This document shows, piece by piece, positions 34,341-43,570 of a DNA stretch of 64,000 bases. Numbering within the stretch: the stretch's first letter is position 1; each line of letters opens with the position of its first letter. The stretch comes from ZC4RG25 sp023428365. GTDB taxonomy: Bacteria; Pseudomonadota; Alphaproteobacteria; Rhizobiales; Hyphomicrobiaceae. Location: assembly GCA_050283925.1 (NCBI GenBank), contig JBNOAI010000004.1:1-64000 (forward strand), written 5' to 3'. The position numbers were made by a program, and so were the translations under genes. The notes below the pieces were generated by a model. It had not been told where the DNA came from and did not search any database. It saw only the letters and a list, made by a program, of their open reading frames with translations.

Positions 34341-36824
34341 GTGCCGCGATATCCTCATATCATTGTTCCGACAGCTCCTGACGCTGTGCGCTTTACCTCG
34401 ACGCGCAGCGGCCGGGACAACCTAGTCAATCCGCCGCGCAACCGCGGGCAGCATGCCGGACACTTGATCCAGTCGTTTCAGAACGCGCGTGGTCAGCAGC
34501 CCGCGCCGCGGCAGATCGGCAATGGCTTTTACACGGCCACGGATATCGTCCTGACATTCGAGAGCGAACCTGGATTTGAACTCGCCTTCGAAAGCCTAGA
34601 GATGTCCCGAAGCGGCATTGAGCTGCTGTCCGTGGTGGCCGATGGTCAGGGCCGCGAACAGGCCACGGTGCGGATACCTGAGAACAAGCTGCCCGTGTTC
34701 CTGCGCAAGCTGGAAGCCTACCGCGACAACGATCCCAATGCCCCGCTCGCCAACGGCGCGAGGCCCAAACGGGACAACCGTCGCCTGGCCGAGAGCATCT
34801 CGAATATCAGGCGAGCGACGCTGCGCCAGTTCTGGACCGACGATGCTGCGGCCTATCCCGCACCTGGCCAGGTCATCACGTGGGAAGTTTGGCTGCAGCG
34901 CGCTCGTGAAGAACAGCCAGAACCTGAAGATGTCATTACCGCTGCTCAAGCCGACTTCGGCTACGAAGTGATTTCGGAACCGCTCACCTTCGTCGATCGA
35001 ACAGTCATTCTTGTTCGTGGCACACCTGAACAGCTTTCGCTCGGCACGGACTTCCTCGGCGTCATCGCCGAGCTGCGGAAGGCGAAGGTAACGGCAGGCT
35101 TCTTTGACGGCCTCCCGGCGGCCGATCAGCATGACTGGATCGCTAACCTGGCGGGCCGTACGACGCCGGCCAACAATGGCGCCCCGTTCGTCGGTCTGCT
35201 GGATACGGGCGTAAATCGCGGGCATCCGTTGCTTGCGCCTATCATCAACGACGCGGACCTTCATACCTACAGGCCGCAATGGGGTGTCAACGACACCGGC
35301 CAACATGGCACCGCGATGGCCGGCCTCGCACTGTTCGGCGATCTGACGCCTCTGCTGGAGGGCAATCAGGACGTCGAGCTTGGTCACCGGTTGCAGTCCG
35401 TGAAGCTGATCCATGATCCGGACCCACATCGGCCGGAACTCTACGGTGCGGTCACTAAAGAGGCGGTGACCCGCCTCGAAGTCGTGCCTGCCGGCAAACC
35501 GGTCTACTGCATGGCGATTACCTCCGATGGCAGCGACCGTGGTCGTCCTTCGTCGTGGTCATCGGCCGTTGATGAGCTGGCGATGGGTGAAGACACCGAG
35601 AGCACGCGGCTCGTTATCCTTGCCGGCGGCAACACGGTTTTCCAGAACCGAACGAATTACCCTGCCGATAACGAGACTGCGTCCGTGCAAGACCCCGCGC
35701 AGGCTTGGAATGCCGTGACAGTCGGTGCTTTCACGGACATGACGGCTTTCGATGAGAACGAATACCCCGGCCATGCCTGCCTGGCTGCGGCCGGGGATCT
35801 CGGACCGTCGAGCACTACATCGCTCGTGTGGCCGCGGGACGCACGCTGGCCGTTCAAGCCAGACATCGTCATGGAGGGCGGCAATATGGCCCGCCCGGCG
35901 CCAGGCGTCGCACCGGAATACATCCCGGACTTGTCGCTGCTATCCACGAGCGACCGGTTCAACGTCGGGCAACGTCCGCTGACAACAATGCACGACACGA
36001 GTGCGGCGTCGGCACTTGCTGCGCGCCTGGCGGCATCGTTGCTGGCTCAGTATCCCGACTTCACACCCGAGACCGTTCGCGGGCTCTTCATCCATTCGGC
36101 ACGGTGGACGCCGGCGATGCTGGCTAGGGCAAATAACGTTCAGGTCAACCTGCTGCGCACGTTTGGTTACGGCTCACCGGACGTGCGTGAGCTGTTCTCA
36201 AGTGCGAACAACGTGCTGACGTTAATCGCGCAGTCGACGTTGCAGCCATTCTTCAAGGACGGAGCGAACGGCATCAAGACCAACAGGATGAACGTCCACG
36301 CGCTGCCGTGGCCGCGTCAGGCGTTGCAGGGTCTGCCCGTCAACACTCAGGTGAAACTGCGCGCGACGCTCTCGTATTTCGTCGAGCCAAGTCCCGGCGA
36401 ACGGGGATGGGACAAGAAGTACGGGTATGCCTCACACGGGCTGCGGTTTGCCGTTCAACGTCCTACGGAAACACTCGCGGCGTTCAGGACGCGCATCAAC
36501 CGATTTGGACGCGAGGGAGAGCCGGAGGCACCCCAAGGCGAAGCTGGCAACTGGTTGTTTGGAGCGCTTACGCCGACGAATGGCAGCGTCCACACCAACG
36601 TCTGGACTGGCACCGCAGCGGAGCTTGCCAACCGATCACACATCGCGATCTACCCCACGATGGGATGGTGGAAGACCCGTCCCGGAGAAGAGCGTTTTGA
36701 ACGATCTGTACGGTATTCGTTGGTTGTGACGATCGAGACGCCGGATGTGAATACGGATATTTACACGCCGGTTGCCGTACAGGTCGGGATCGCGGCGCCG
36801 GTACCAATTGAAATTGAGGTCTAA
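34341..36824 (+). CDS. ietS: Subtilisin-like S8 serine protease of the IetAS pair
   Basis: 827-aa S8 peptidase. The triad is visible: Asp288 in VGLLDTGVNRGHP, His322 in GQHGTAMAG and Ser554 in HDTSAASALAARLAA; the oxyanion Asn is in LAGGNTVF (about residue 431). There is no signal peptide, so it acts in the cytoplasm. The N-terminal ~270 residues are a non-catalytic region, and the C-terminal ~200 residues are beta-rich. Size, domain order and tight linkage to the AAA gene agree with IetS. Expected role: a protease toxin or abortive effector held in check by IetA. Its protein targets are unknown. Confidence 0.87.
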   Translation: MPRYPHIIVPTAPDAVRFTSTRSGRDNLVNPPRNRGQHAGHLIQSFQNARGQQPAPRQIGNGFYTATDIVLTFESEPGFELAFESLEMSRSGIELLSVVADGQGREQATVRIPENKLPVFLRKLEAYRDNDPNAPLANGARPKRDNRRLAESISNIRRATLRQFWTDDAAAYPAPGQVITWEVWLQRAREEQPEPEDVITAAQADFGYEVISEPLTFVDRTVILVRGTPEQLSLGTDFLGVIAELRKAKVTAGFFDGLPAADQHDWIANLAGRTTPANNGAPFVGLLDTGVNRGHPLLAPIINDADLHTYRPQWGVNDTGQHGTAMAGLALFGDLTPLLEGNQDVELGHRLQSVKLIHDPDPHRPELYGAVTKEAVTRLEVVPAGKPVYCMAITSDGSDRGRPSSWSSAVDELAMGEDTESTRLVILAGGNTVFQNRTNYPADNETASVQDPAQAWNAVTVGAFTDMTAFDENEYPGHACLAAAGDLGPSSTTSLVWPRDARWPFKPDIVMEGGNMARPAPGVAPEYIPDLSLLSTSDRFNVGQRPLTTMHDTSAASALAARLAASLLAQYPDFTPETVRGLFIHSARWTPAMLARANNVQVNLLRTFGYGSPDVRELFSSANNVLTLIAQSTLQPFFKDGANGIKTNRMNVHALPWPRQALQGLPVNTQVKLRATLSYFVEPSPGERGWDKKYGYASHGLRFAVQRPTETLAAFRTRINRFGREGEPEAPQGEAGNWLFGALTPTNGSVHTNVWTGTAAELANRSHIAIYPTMGWWKTRPGEERFERSVRYSLVVTIETPDVNTDIYTPVAVQVGIAAPVPIEIEV

Positions 36825-36849
36825 CAGGTTCGATTGCCTTTGGTGCGGT

Positions 36850-37128
36850 CACCTTCGGCAGGCTGAGCCCTATGCGCGCCGCAATCGCGGAGCTGACGGA
36901 CGGGCGTCAATAAGTCGATGGCACAACGTGCCAGGCGGTCGAGCGCGGTCACCACCATGACTTCACCTGGTCGGATCTGTGTCAGCAGTCGTTGAAGCTC
37001 GGGACGATCGGCAGATTTAGCTTCTCGCGATAGATGACCTGGCATCCGGCTCTGGTCAGCGCATCAAGTTGAGCATCCAGCTTCTGGTCGGTCGTCGAGA
37101 CACGAGCGTATCCAATATTCTCGACGAG
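36850..37128 (-). pseudogene. Serine recombinase (resolvase/invertase) fragment
   Basis: Two pieces in different frames. The first is IGYARVSTTDQKLDAQLDAL with RAGCQVIYREK, the resolvase N-terminus carrying the catalytic Ser in ARVST. The second is RPELQRLLTQIRPGEVMVV with ALDRLAR. They meet near 37030 by a frameshift. The C-terminal DNA-binding part is missing. It ends just after ietS and marks a recombination scar. Confidence 0.8.
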
Positions 37129-37231
37129 TCTGCCAAAGGCTCCAGCGACTCGCACCGGATATCTGCACCAGATAACCGTTTGATGCTCAACGAGCTTGCA
37201 ACTGGTGCATAAGTCGTGAGCTGTGCACGAC

Positions 37232-38539
37232 CTATGGAAGTAGGAGCAGGTCACCGGTAGGCGGAGCACGCATTGCCAATGTGCCGAGGTTGTCCGTCAA
37301 AGCATGGATCAACACGCCAGGCGCCGGATTTTCGAGGTTCAGTTCCAGCGGACCGTCTGCAGACCGGTAGAAGCGATAGATGTCGCCGCGCTGAAAGGTG
37401 TAAAACGCGTCCAGGTTGATTGGGGAAGGCCCACCGATAGCCATCTGACTCAGTGGCATGTTTGAAATCTTTCCGATCATCGTCTCGCCCCTGATTTGGC
37501 GAGCTTCTCTCTTACCCTTCCAGGCGGCATGCTTTGGCCCAGCTACCGTAATGAAGTAGTGGGTGATAGTGGTCTTACCAGTCACTAGATCTAACACCGG
37601 AGCGACCTGATACAGAAGTATCAGTTCGACGTTCGCATCAGGCCAGTCACGAAAGTATTGCTCGGCCCATTGCTGGCACTGTGGAAGCGAGGCTGTTGCC
37701 GAAAGGCGAAGCAAAATGGCGCGGCACACATTGGACGGCACCGAAGCCCAGTGCTTTTGAAGGTTGGCGAGGCCCTTCCGAATGTTTTCGAAGAAGTTCT
37801 TCTGCTCATTCTCATGGTGCGGAGCGGCTAGCAAGAACGTGTATGAAGTATGCCTATCGCTCAGTGGATTGTATTCGCTTGAGAGCGGTCGGATGCAGCC
37901 GCTCCATATACCCTCGTCAGTCGCGTAGTTGCCGCCGATGATGGCATCAGCGCTCCCTGACAGGTCGTTCCAGCTTGAATACGACGGATAGGAGGTGGCA
38001 ATCGCACGGATCTCCAGACCGTTGCAGTTGTGTTTGCGCATGGACGCCTGGAAGGCCTGCAGGACTTCATCGGCTTTTTGGCGGAAGGTTCGCTCGTGGG
38101 TAGATAGGCCGTGGTTCTTGATTGAAAGCAAGACGCATGAGCCATCGGATAACGTAACTTTGCCATCGTAGCCGGGAGTGTCGTCCCGCGCAGGTTCAAC
38201 GGTTTGACCGGCGACGTTGAATAAGTTTAGTCCAAGAAGCTCGAACAAGGCGCCGTTACGCTGCCCTTGGTCAGACGATTTGGCTTTGGTCACCTGCTGC
38301 TCCACCCATTTCGGGTTATGTCCAGCTAGGTTGGTGAGGGCATTGCCGAGGAGCAGGAGTTCGTTTGTAGCAAGAGCATCCTTTCGCACCCACAGCACTT
38401 GAACGGGGTTCTCACCAACGGCCGTGAGCCAATTCATGCCAAAGTGGTTCACAACGGCATCGAGAAAACCATTGAGTTCTTCCGGGGCTGCCTCCGGCAA
38501 CGCGTTTTGGCGGGCAGCTAGATGGTCGGTTGTCGGCAT
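37232..38539 (-). CDS. Hypothetical protein with restriction-nuclease-like core
   Basis: About 435 aa from the ATG at 38539; the frame is open to 38602 and the start is uncertain. Around residues 100-141 a PD-(D/E)xK-like pattern appears: Glu in ALFELLGLNLF, Asp in PGYDGKVTL, and Lys in VLLSIKNHG, where the usual Glu before Lys is replaced by Ser. The rest has mixed alpha/beta character (YFITVAGPKHAAWKGKREAR). No family name is recalled. It is flanked by ietAS, the resolvase scar and an Abi_C gene, so a DNA-targeting defence role is a reasonable inference, not shown. Confidence 0.6.
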   Translation of the reverse strand: MPTTDHLAARQNALPEAAPEELNGFLDAVVNHFGMNWLTAVGENPVQVLWVRKDALATNELLLLGNALTNLAGHNPKWVEQQVTKAKSSDQGQRNGALFELLGLNLFNVAGQTVEPARDDTPGYDGKVTLSDGSCVLLSIKNHGLSTHERTFRQKADEVLQAFQASMRKHNCNGLEIRAIATSYPSYSSWNDLSGSADAIIGGNYATDEGIWSGCIRPLSSEYNPLSDRHTSYTFLLAAPHHENEQKNFFENIRKGLANLQKHWASVPSNVCRAILLRLSATASLPQCQQWAEQYFRDWPDANVELILLYQVAPVLDLVTGKTTITHYFITVAGPKHAAWKGKREARQIRGETMIGKISNMPLSQMAIGGPSPINLDAFYTFQRGDIYRFYRSADGPLELNLENPAPGVLIHALTDNLGTLAMRAPPTGDLLLLP

Positions 38540-38727
38540 CTTACTCGTGCTGCGCTCAACCATACGCCTGGCGCACAGGGTCTGATGCAGCAAGGGCCGC
38601 ATTTAATATGACGAGGGCGCTCTTCATAAGGGCCTCGCTACGATCAGGCTCGAACCAATGGCCGTTGAACTTCCGCCGTGGAACAGGTTGTTGCGAACGC
38701 GGCGAACGTAAAGCAGTAGCGGATCTG

Positions 38728-39537
38728 TCATGAACTCCCCCGTTTGCGATCTTCCCATGTTTCCAGTACGAACATTGCCATAGTGTGTGCGGCGTGCACG
38801 GCCAGACGAGCGTGTCTAGGCTGTAGCTTATACCGTTTGTCCGGCTCGTGGCCGGAACGGCCGTGAGCCGAACCTTCGTGTGTTCGGAGGGCGGCCACAC
38901 CATCGGCGATGCTTGCGAGGCCCTGCAGAATGCGTTTCAGGTCATCATCCGCCAATTGGGATGGTTGAAGCCGCAAGTGCTTTGCGGTTTCGGACCATAA
39001 ACTGCCCAACACTTGCTTGGCAGGAAGCGTCTGCCCCTCGGCTTCGAGAAAGGTCTTACAAAGTGTTTCGAGAATTGCGCACGCTGCGGTCACGGTGGCT
39101 GGCGGATCGGACTCGATGGCAGCGTAGGCGCGATTGTATTCCTGGTTCAGCGCGTTTATGCCCTGGGTCTTGAGGCGTTCTGCGAGCGATAAAGAGGGCC
39201 CGCCCAGAGTGCTGCCTAGGATCAAGCCGCCCGATTGATAGGACAGGCTTTCCTTGGCGAAGGCTTTGCGGAGCTTCTCCCGTTCCTCGGGATAGAATTC
39301 ATCCCATTGCGGGTTGTCCATGAACTCACCGACCAGAGCCCCGAAGGAAACAAGCGGATCTGGCAGCTCGTTGTTGCCGCGCCGGAGCCAGCCGAGGCAC
39401 TTGTCTTCCTTGTTTCCCTCCGGCGGATCGCCAGGGAAGCCATGCGCCGGAAACAGCGAATTCAGCGAACTGTGCGTGTATACGCGCGCCAGGATTGGAG
39501 CTGCGGTTCCGATAAGAGAGGGTGGGATCTTGGACAT
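38728..39537 (-). CDS. Abortive-infection family protein (Abi_C domain)
   Basis: 269-aa protein. The C-terminal ~110 residues match the abortive infection C-terminal domain: AACAILETLCKTFLEAEG, GVAALRTHEGSAHGRSG, and RHARLAVHAAHTMAMFVLE. The His-Gly-rich motif (RTHEGSAHG) is the conserved core. The N-terminal half is helical and may be the sensing or effector part. Such proteins halt growth when a phage infects. It is transcribed in the same direction as the nuclease-like gene about 190 bp away, so they may form one defence unit. Confidence 0.75.
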   Translation of the reverse strand: MSKIPPSLIGTAAPILARVYTHSSLNSLFPAHGFPGDPPEGNKEDKCLGWLRRGNNELPDPLVSFGALVGEFMDNPQWDEFYPEEREKLRKAFAKESLSYQSGGLILGSTLGGPSLSLAERLKTQGINALNQEYNRAYAAIESDPPATVTAACAILETLCKTFLEAEGQTLPAKQVLGSLWSETAKHLRLQPSQLADDDLKRILQGLASIADGVAALRTHEGSAHGRSGHEPDKRYKLQPRHARLAVHAAHTMAMFVLETWEDRKRGSS

Positions 39538-39709
39538 TGTTGGTCGGCCGAATCACATGGTTTGGCGGGCATTCTAGCTTACCTGCACGCCTGCAAGCGG
39601 CCAGTGGTGGGTTTCGCTTTACGAGGCCGAGCACGGAGTCCGTACATGGGATATCCCTTAACGAATCAGCCAAATTGCACTCTAGGCCCATAACAAGTTG
39701 ATCGCGACG

Positions 39710-40636
39710 ATGATCGAAAACGTCCCGACGAGCGATGATCTCAACCGAGCTGCGCTGCGCCTATATTTCACTGCGTGGACAAGCTTGATCACGATCGCAA
39801 CTGACTTCGACCAGGTTTATCCCGACGACGAAGACTGGACAGAGGAGAAAGCCGAATACCTGCGAGGCTGTCAGTCGGACATGCAGTCGTGCTGCACTCT
39901 GATCCAGCAATCGAATGAACTCGCGCTCAAGGCTAGAGTGGCAGAGGTAAGCCCCTATCTTCTGCTTTTCCGCAACGACCGAAAGCTCAGTATCAAACCC
40001 GAGAAACTGGACTTCTCAGATCTGCGCACCCTCGACGCAACCGATCTTCCAGGCGCCGTCAACTCCTTCTGCACTTCACCGCTCAGCGACGAATTTATCA
40101 CCGACTACAACGACGTTAGAAAGCTGCGGAACAAGATTGTCCACCTCGGCTCTGTCGATCGCGAGTTCGATCCCGATGCGTTGCTGAAGATCATGGTGCG
40201 GCAGTTCATTGAGCTATGGCCTGGTCGTGGCTGGCTCGCGGAGCGCTACAAATTTGCCCAGGGTAGTCGCTATGCGGCGTTCCACGACGGTAAATATAGC
40301 TCTGCCGAGGGTGACGTCTATCATCAGCTTTACAATACGATTGAGCTCTTCACGAAGTCGGAGTTCAAAAGACTTTTCGGCGCTGACAAGAACGCGCGCA
40401 GATACCTCTGTCCGACCTGCTACCACAGCAGCGAAGCGGCCAATGCCGGTTTGGACACGTCAGAATGCCTGACTGCGTTTCTGGTGCCAGACAAGAACCT
40501 CGTGCGGTGCGCCATGTGCGAGAACACCTTTCCGGTGCTCAGGGAGAAGTGTGGCAGCGGCGACTGCAAGGGAAATGTGCTGGCGGACGGAGCGGAAGAC
40601 ATCAAGGGCATGTGTCTGACGTGTAGCGTCTACTAG
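39710..40636 (+). CDS. HEPN-like protein with C-terminal zinc ribbon
   Basis: About 308 aa from the ATG at 39710 (a TTG at 39698 is the alternative). The N-terminal helical part ends with DVRKLRNKIVHLGSVDREF, an R-x4-H motif typical of HEPN ribonucleases and of HEPN/RES-type sensing proteins. The C-terminus carries Cys pairs CPTC, CAMC, then C-x4-C and C-x2-C, suggesting two treble-clef or ribbon zinc sites. Overall identity unknown. It is divergent from the Abi_C gene and adjacent to IS3; a toxin-like RNase in the defence cluster is likely but unproven. Confidence 0.6.
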   Translation: MIENVPTSDDLNRAALRLYFTAWTSLITIATDFDQVYPDDEDWTEEKAEYLRGCQSDMQSCCTLIQQSNELALKARVAEVSPYLLLFRNDRKLSIKPEKLDFSDLRTLDATDLPGAVNSFCTSPLSDEFITDYNDVRKLRNKIVHLGSVDREFDPDALLKIMVRQFIELWPGRGWLAERYKFAQGSRYAAFHDGKYSSAEGDVYHQLYNTIELFTKSEFKRLFGADKNARRYLCPTCYHSSEAANAGLDTSECLTAFLVPDKNLVRCAMCENTFPVLREKCGSGDCKGNVLADGAEDIKGMCLTCSVY

Positions 40637-40851
40637 ATCCGCGGCTCAGGCGACTTCAGGAAATGGATAGCCCCCGGGCTCGAGGGAGCAGTGGGCTTGG
40701 GAGGTGTGGTCGGCGAATGGCTCGGGGGTGGGAGGGCGCCGCACTTATACTAGTAATAACGAACGTCCGGTCCCGATGCCGGTTGCGCGTTTGCACTGTT
40801 TCGCAGAGCCGACGCGGTAAACTGGTCTGCCCCTCGAAGCGGTACCAGTTT

Positions 40852-41794
40852 CTAAGTTAGAATCCGGCCGTTGTCGGCCAGTATCTGATCTGGCCGAAGC
40901 GGAGCGTAGGGCAGAGCAGATGCTGGCGGCAAGATCGTTTCGGGCGCCGGCGGTCGATAGCCGAGCGATGAGTGCGGTCGGACGGCATTGTAATGGCGTC
41001 GCCAGTTCTCGATCAGTACCTGGGCTTCCCGCAGCGTGGTGAAGATCTCGCCGTTGAGCAGCTCGTCCCTGAGCTTCGAATTCAGGCTCTCGCAATAGCC
41101 GTTCTCCCATGGGCTGCCCGGCTCGATGTAGAGCGTCTTCACGCCGATCCGGCCCAGCCAGTCGCGCACCGCAATGGCGGTGAACTCCGGGCCATTGTCG
41201 GAACGGATGTGCTCCGGAGGACCGTGAGCGACAAACAGATCGGTGAGGCACTGGAGCACATCGTCAGCTCTCAGCCGTCTGGCGACGACGATGGCCAGGC
41301 ATCGTCGTGTGAACTCGTCCAGCACAACGAGCATGCGGAAGGCCCGCCCATCCTGGGTGCGATCCTGGACGAAGTCGTAGGACCAGACGTGGTTCAGCCG
41401 CTCAGGTCGTCATGCTGAAAGCATGCCTCCGGCATGACCGCACGCACGATCCGTCATTGAGCCAGAGGCGGCCCCGTTTCGGTTGTTTTGTCGGCACTTT
41501 GAGCCCTTCCCGGCGCCAGATGCGATACACGCGTTTGACGTTCACCCGCCAGCCTTCGGCAACCAGCATCTCGCGAATGCGCCGATAACCGTAACGACCA
41601 TAGCGCGTCGCCAGCCGCACAATCGCAGTCGTCAACGCCGCTTCGTCGTCGGCTGTCTTCAGTCGTCGCCGCTGTGTCGAACGCGGCTGTCCTACGACAG
41701 CACACGCGCGGCGCTCAGAGATGGGAAGACGAGAGCGGACGTGCTCAACGCACGCCCGCTTCCGGGAAGGGCTCAGATGGGGTATTCGGAGCTT
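40852..41794 (-). pseudogene. IS3-family transposase OrfB, broken
   Basis: DDE transposase pieces. The first piece, 41402-41794, has KLRIPHLSPSRKRACVEHV and YGRYGYRRIREML, and ends in a wrong frame at a palindromic insert near 41409-41438. The second, 40852-41406, has HVWSYDFVQDRT with the first Asp, DEFTRRCLAI, RSDNGPEF (second Asp) and WENGYCESLN (Glu). Both ends of the OrfB frame match the family. The 5' end is cut off by the IS110 insertion. Confidence 0.85.
41409..41438. repeat. 30-bp palindromic insertion inside OrfB
   Basis: GTCATGC (41409-41415) and GCATGAC (41432-41438) are perfect inverted arms, with an internal GCATGC palindrome and TGAAA loop. In the transposase reading frame it replaces the expected two or three codons between CVR and PERLNHV, shifting the frame. 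It looks like a small mobile palindrome rather than random drift. Confidence 0.65.
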
Positions 41795-41864
41795 CCTCTC
41801 CCAACACCGCGTATAGTACGTTGAGATGGCTGCTCCGACCATTCAGTCCCGAAGGAGCAAACCG

Positions 41865-42887
41865 ATGTCGCTATTCGCCGGTCTCGACGTTTCCGTAAGA
41901 ACGACCGCCGTCTGCATTTTGGATGCAGTGGGGCGCGTTCTCCATGAAGCGACTACCGACAGTACACCCGAAGCCATTGCTGGATACCTGCATAGCCTTG
42001 GCCAGCGCTTCGAGCGGATCGGGCTGGAAGCCGGTCCGTTGTCACAGTGGATCTATGGTGGCCTCGTTGATCAGAACCTTCCAGCGATCTGTGTAGAAAC
42101 GCGCCATATGCATGCAGCCCTGTCGGCGCGCATCAACAAGACGGACCGCAACGACGCCCGCGGGATCGCCCAAATGATGCGCGTAGGATTGTTCAAATCG
42201 GTTCACGTCAAGACGCCTGCGAGCCAGCACCGGCGTCTGCTCTTGACATCCCGTAAGCTCCTTCAGCGGAAGATCTATGACATCGAAAACGACCTGCGCG
42301 GTTCGTTGCGCAATTTTGGGCTGAAGGTCGGCATGGTCGGCGCCGTCGGGTTTGAGGAGCGTGTACGTAAACTGGTGAGCGATCATCCCATCATCGATGC
42401 CATTGTCAGCCCTCTCCTGGTGGCGCGCGCCGCTTTGCGCACCCAGTTTCAGAAGCTTCATGGGATGCTGCTCGATCTGGTCCGCGCAGATCCCGTCTGC
42501 CGTCGCCTGATGTCCGCACCAGGCGTCGGGCCGATCGTGGCACTTACCTTTCGAGCATGTGTCGATAATCCCGCCCGGTTCTCAAGATCGAAGTGCGTTG
42601 GAGCGCACTACGGGCTCACACCCCGCCTCTATCAATCCGGTGAGACGGCGCGAACCGGACGGATCTCTCGATGCGGCGATGTCATGATGCGATCGAGCCT
42701 CTACGAGGCGGCGCTTGTCTTGCTGACTGGTCGCGGTCGATGGAACTCACTGAAAGCTTGGGGCATCGCCGTTGCACGGCGGCGGGGAATGCAAAAGGCG
42801 ATCGTCGCGGTAGCGCGCAAGCTCGCCATCGTTCTTCATCGCATGTGGCGAGATGAAACGGAGTTCCGCTGGAGCGCGGCGATCTGA
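41865..42887 (+). CDS. IS110-family DEDD transposase
   Basis: 340-aa RuvC-like transposase. The Asp of LFAGLDVSVRTT, the Glu of RIGLEAGPLSQW and the pair in NKTDRNDARGIAQM give the DEDD set. The C-terminal transposase_20 domain has LMSAPGVGPIVALTFRACVD and the conserved Ser region RISRCGDVMMRSSLYEAA. The ATG at 41865 follows GGAG; the longer frame from 41826 reaches the element end. Intact and full length, so possibly active. IS110 recombinases use a bridge RNA to choose targets. Confidence 0.92.
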   Translation: MSLFAGLDVSVRTTAVCILDAVGRVLHEATTDSTPEAIAGYLHSLGQRFERIGLEAGPLSQWIYGGLVDQNLPAICVETRHMHAALSARINKTDRNDARGIAQMMRVGLFKSVHVKTPASQHRRLLLTSRKLLQRKIYDIENDLRGSLRNFGLKVGMVGAVGFEERVRKLVSDHPIIDAIVSPLLVARAALRTQFQKLHGMLLDLVRADPVCRRLMSAPGVGPIVALTFRACVDNPARFSRSKCVGAHYGLTPRLYQSGETARTGRISRCGDVMMRSSLYEAALVLLTGRGRWNSLKAWGIAVARRRGMQKAIVAVARKLAIVLHRMWRDETEFRWSAAI

Positions 42888-43146
42888 GCGCCGGCTCCTA
42901 CCCACGTTCCCTTCCTCCGCAAAGGAGGAGGCGTCCCGCGAGGACGACGGGATCGGGTGAGGCCGAGGAAACTCGTGCGGCGCTTCCACGACCGCGCGGC
43001 TTAGATGGTTCCGCCCGCTCCCTCTAACCCCATCATGATGGCGGCTCAACGCCGACCTCGAAGAGAAGCAAGAGCCTCGCAGGACCAATTGCCCATCAAC
43101 CAAAAATATGGAGCTTGCGTCATGAGCCCCGAATAGAGAAGTATTT
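42888..43146 (+). ncRNA. Candidate bridge-RNA region of the IS110 element
   Basis: This 259-bp non-coding right end contains CCTCC-GCAAA-GGAGG and further inverted repeats. In IS1111-type elements the bridge RNA is expected on this side. Boundaries of the RNA and its loops cannot be set by eye. Confidence 0.4.
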
Positions 43147-43416
43147 TCCCTCGATGGCTTCCTTCAGGATCAGCTTGTCGAGCGTCAGCTCGGACACGGC
43201 CTTCTTCAGCCGTTCGTTCTCGCGCTCGAGATCCTTCAGCCGCTTCGCCTGGTCGAGCTTCAGGCCGCCGTACTCCCGGCGCCACCGGTAATAGCTTTGC
43301 TCGGAGATCCCCAGGCCGCGGCAGATCGTGCCAATGGCCTCACCCTGCCCAATACGCACCTCGGATTCCCGCAGAAGCCCGATGATCTGCTCCGTCGTAT
43401 ACCGTTTCCGTGCCAT
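43120..43416 (-). CDS. IS3-family transposase OrfA (tail altered by IS110)
   Basis: 98-aa HTH protein: MARKRYTTEQIIGLLRESEV, CRGLGISEQSYYRWRREYGG, then a leucine-zipper-like LKDLERENERLKKAVSELTL and ILKEAIEGK. The last ~8 residues (YFSIRGS) come from the IS110 end and are not native. GAGGAG is upstream. Normally it works with OrfB by frameshifting, which is impossible here. Confidence 0.88.
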   Translation of the reverse strand: MARKRYTTEQIIGLLRESEVRIGQGEAIGTICRGLGISEQSYYRWRREYGGLKLDQAKRLKDLERENERLKKAVSELTLDKLILKEAIEGKYFSIRGS

Positions 43417-43570
43417 TCCATTTGTCTCCTCATGCGAGGTTGGAAATAGCCGGATTCGCTCAGTCAACATGGAGCCGCTTCACGGGAGCAGGCCAATTAG
43501 CGATCCATTTCTGGTTCGGCTGAAAGGCCCAAAGCGCAGGCAAGTGTAAAAATGAAGGAACTGTCAAACA

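Larger units (their letters stand above)
41795..43146 (+). mobile_element. IS110-family element (probably IS1111-like)
   Basis: The ends are inferred by joining the interrupted IS3 orfA/orfB sequence: AGCTT before 41795 and TCCCTCG after 43146 restore a continuous coding junction. The length is about 1.35 kb. One transposase gene is read rightward. The non-coding left end is only ~70 bp and the right end ~260 bp, the arrangement expected for the IS1111 branch. No terminal inverted repeats are obvious, as usual for IS110. Confidence 0.8.
40823..43494 (-). mobile_element. IS3-family element interrupted by an IS110-family element
   Basis: The ends share an imperfect inverted repeat: left TGGTCTGCCCCTCGAAGCGG (from 40823) and right, read on the minus strand, TGGCCTGCTCCCGTGAAGCG (ending near 43494). 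OrfA (right) and OrfB (left) are read leftward. The 1.35-kb IS110 copy splits them, and a short palindromic insertion disrupts OrfB. No clear target duplication was found at the ends. The element is inactive as it stands. Confidence 0.8.
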
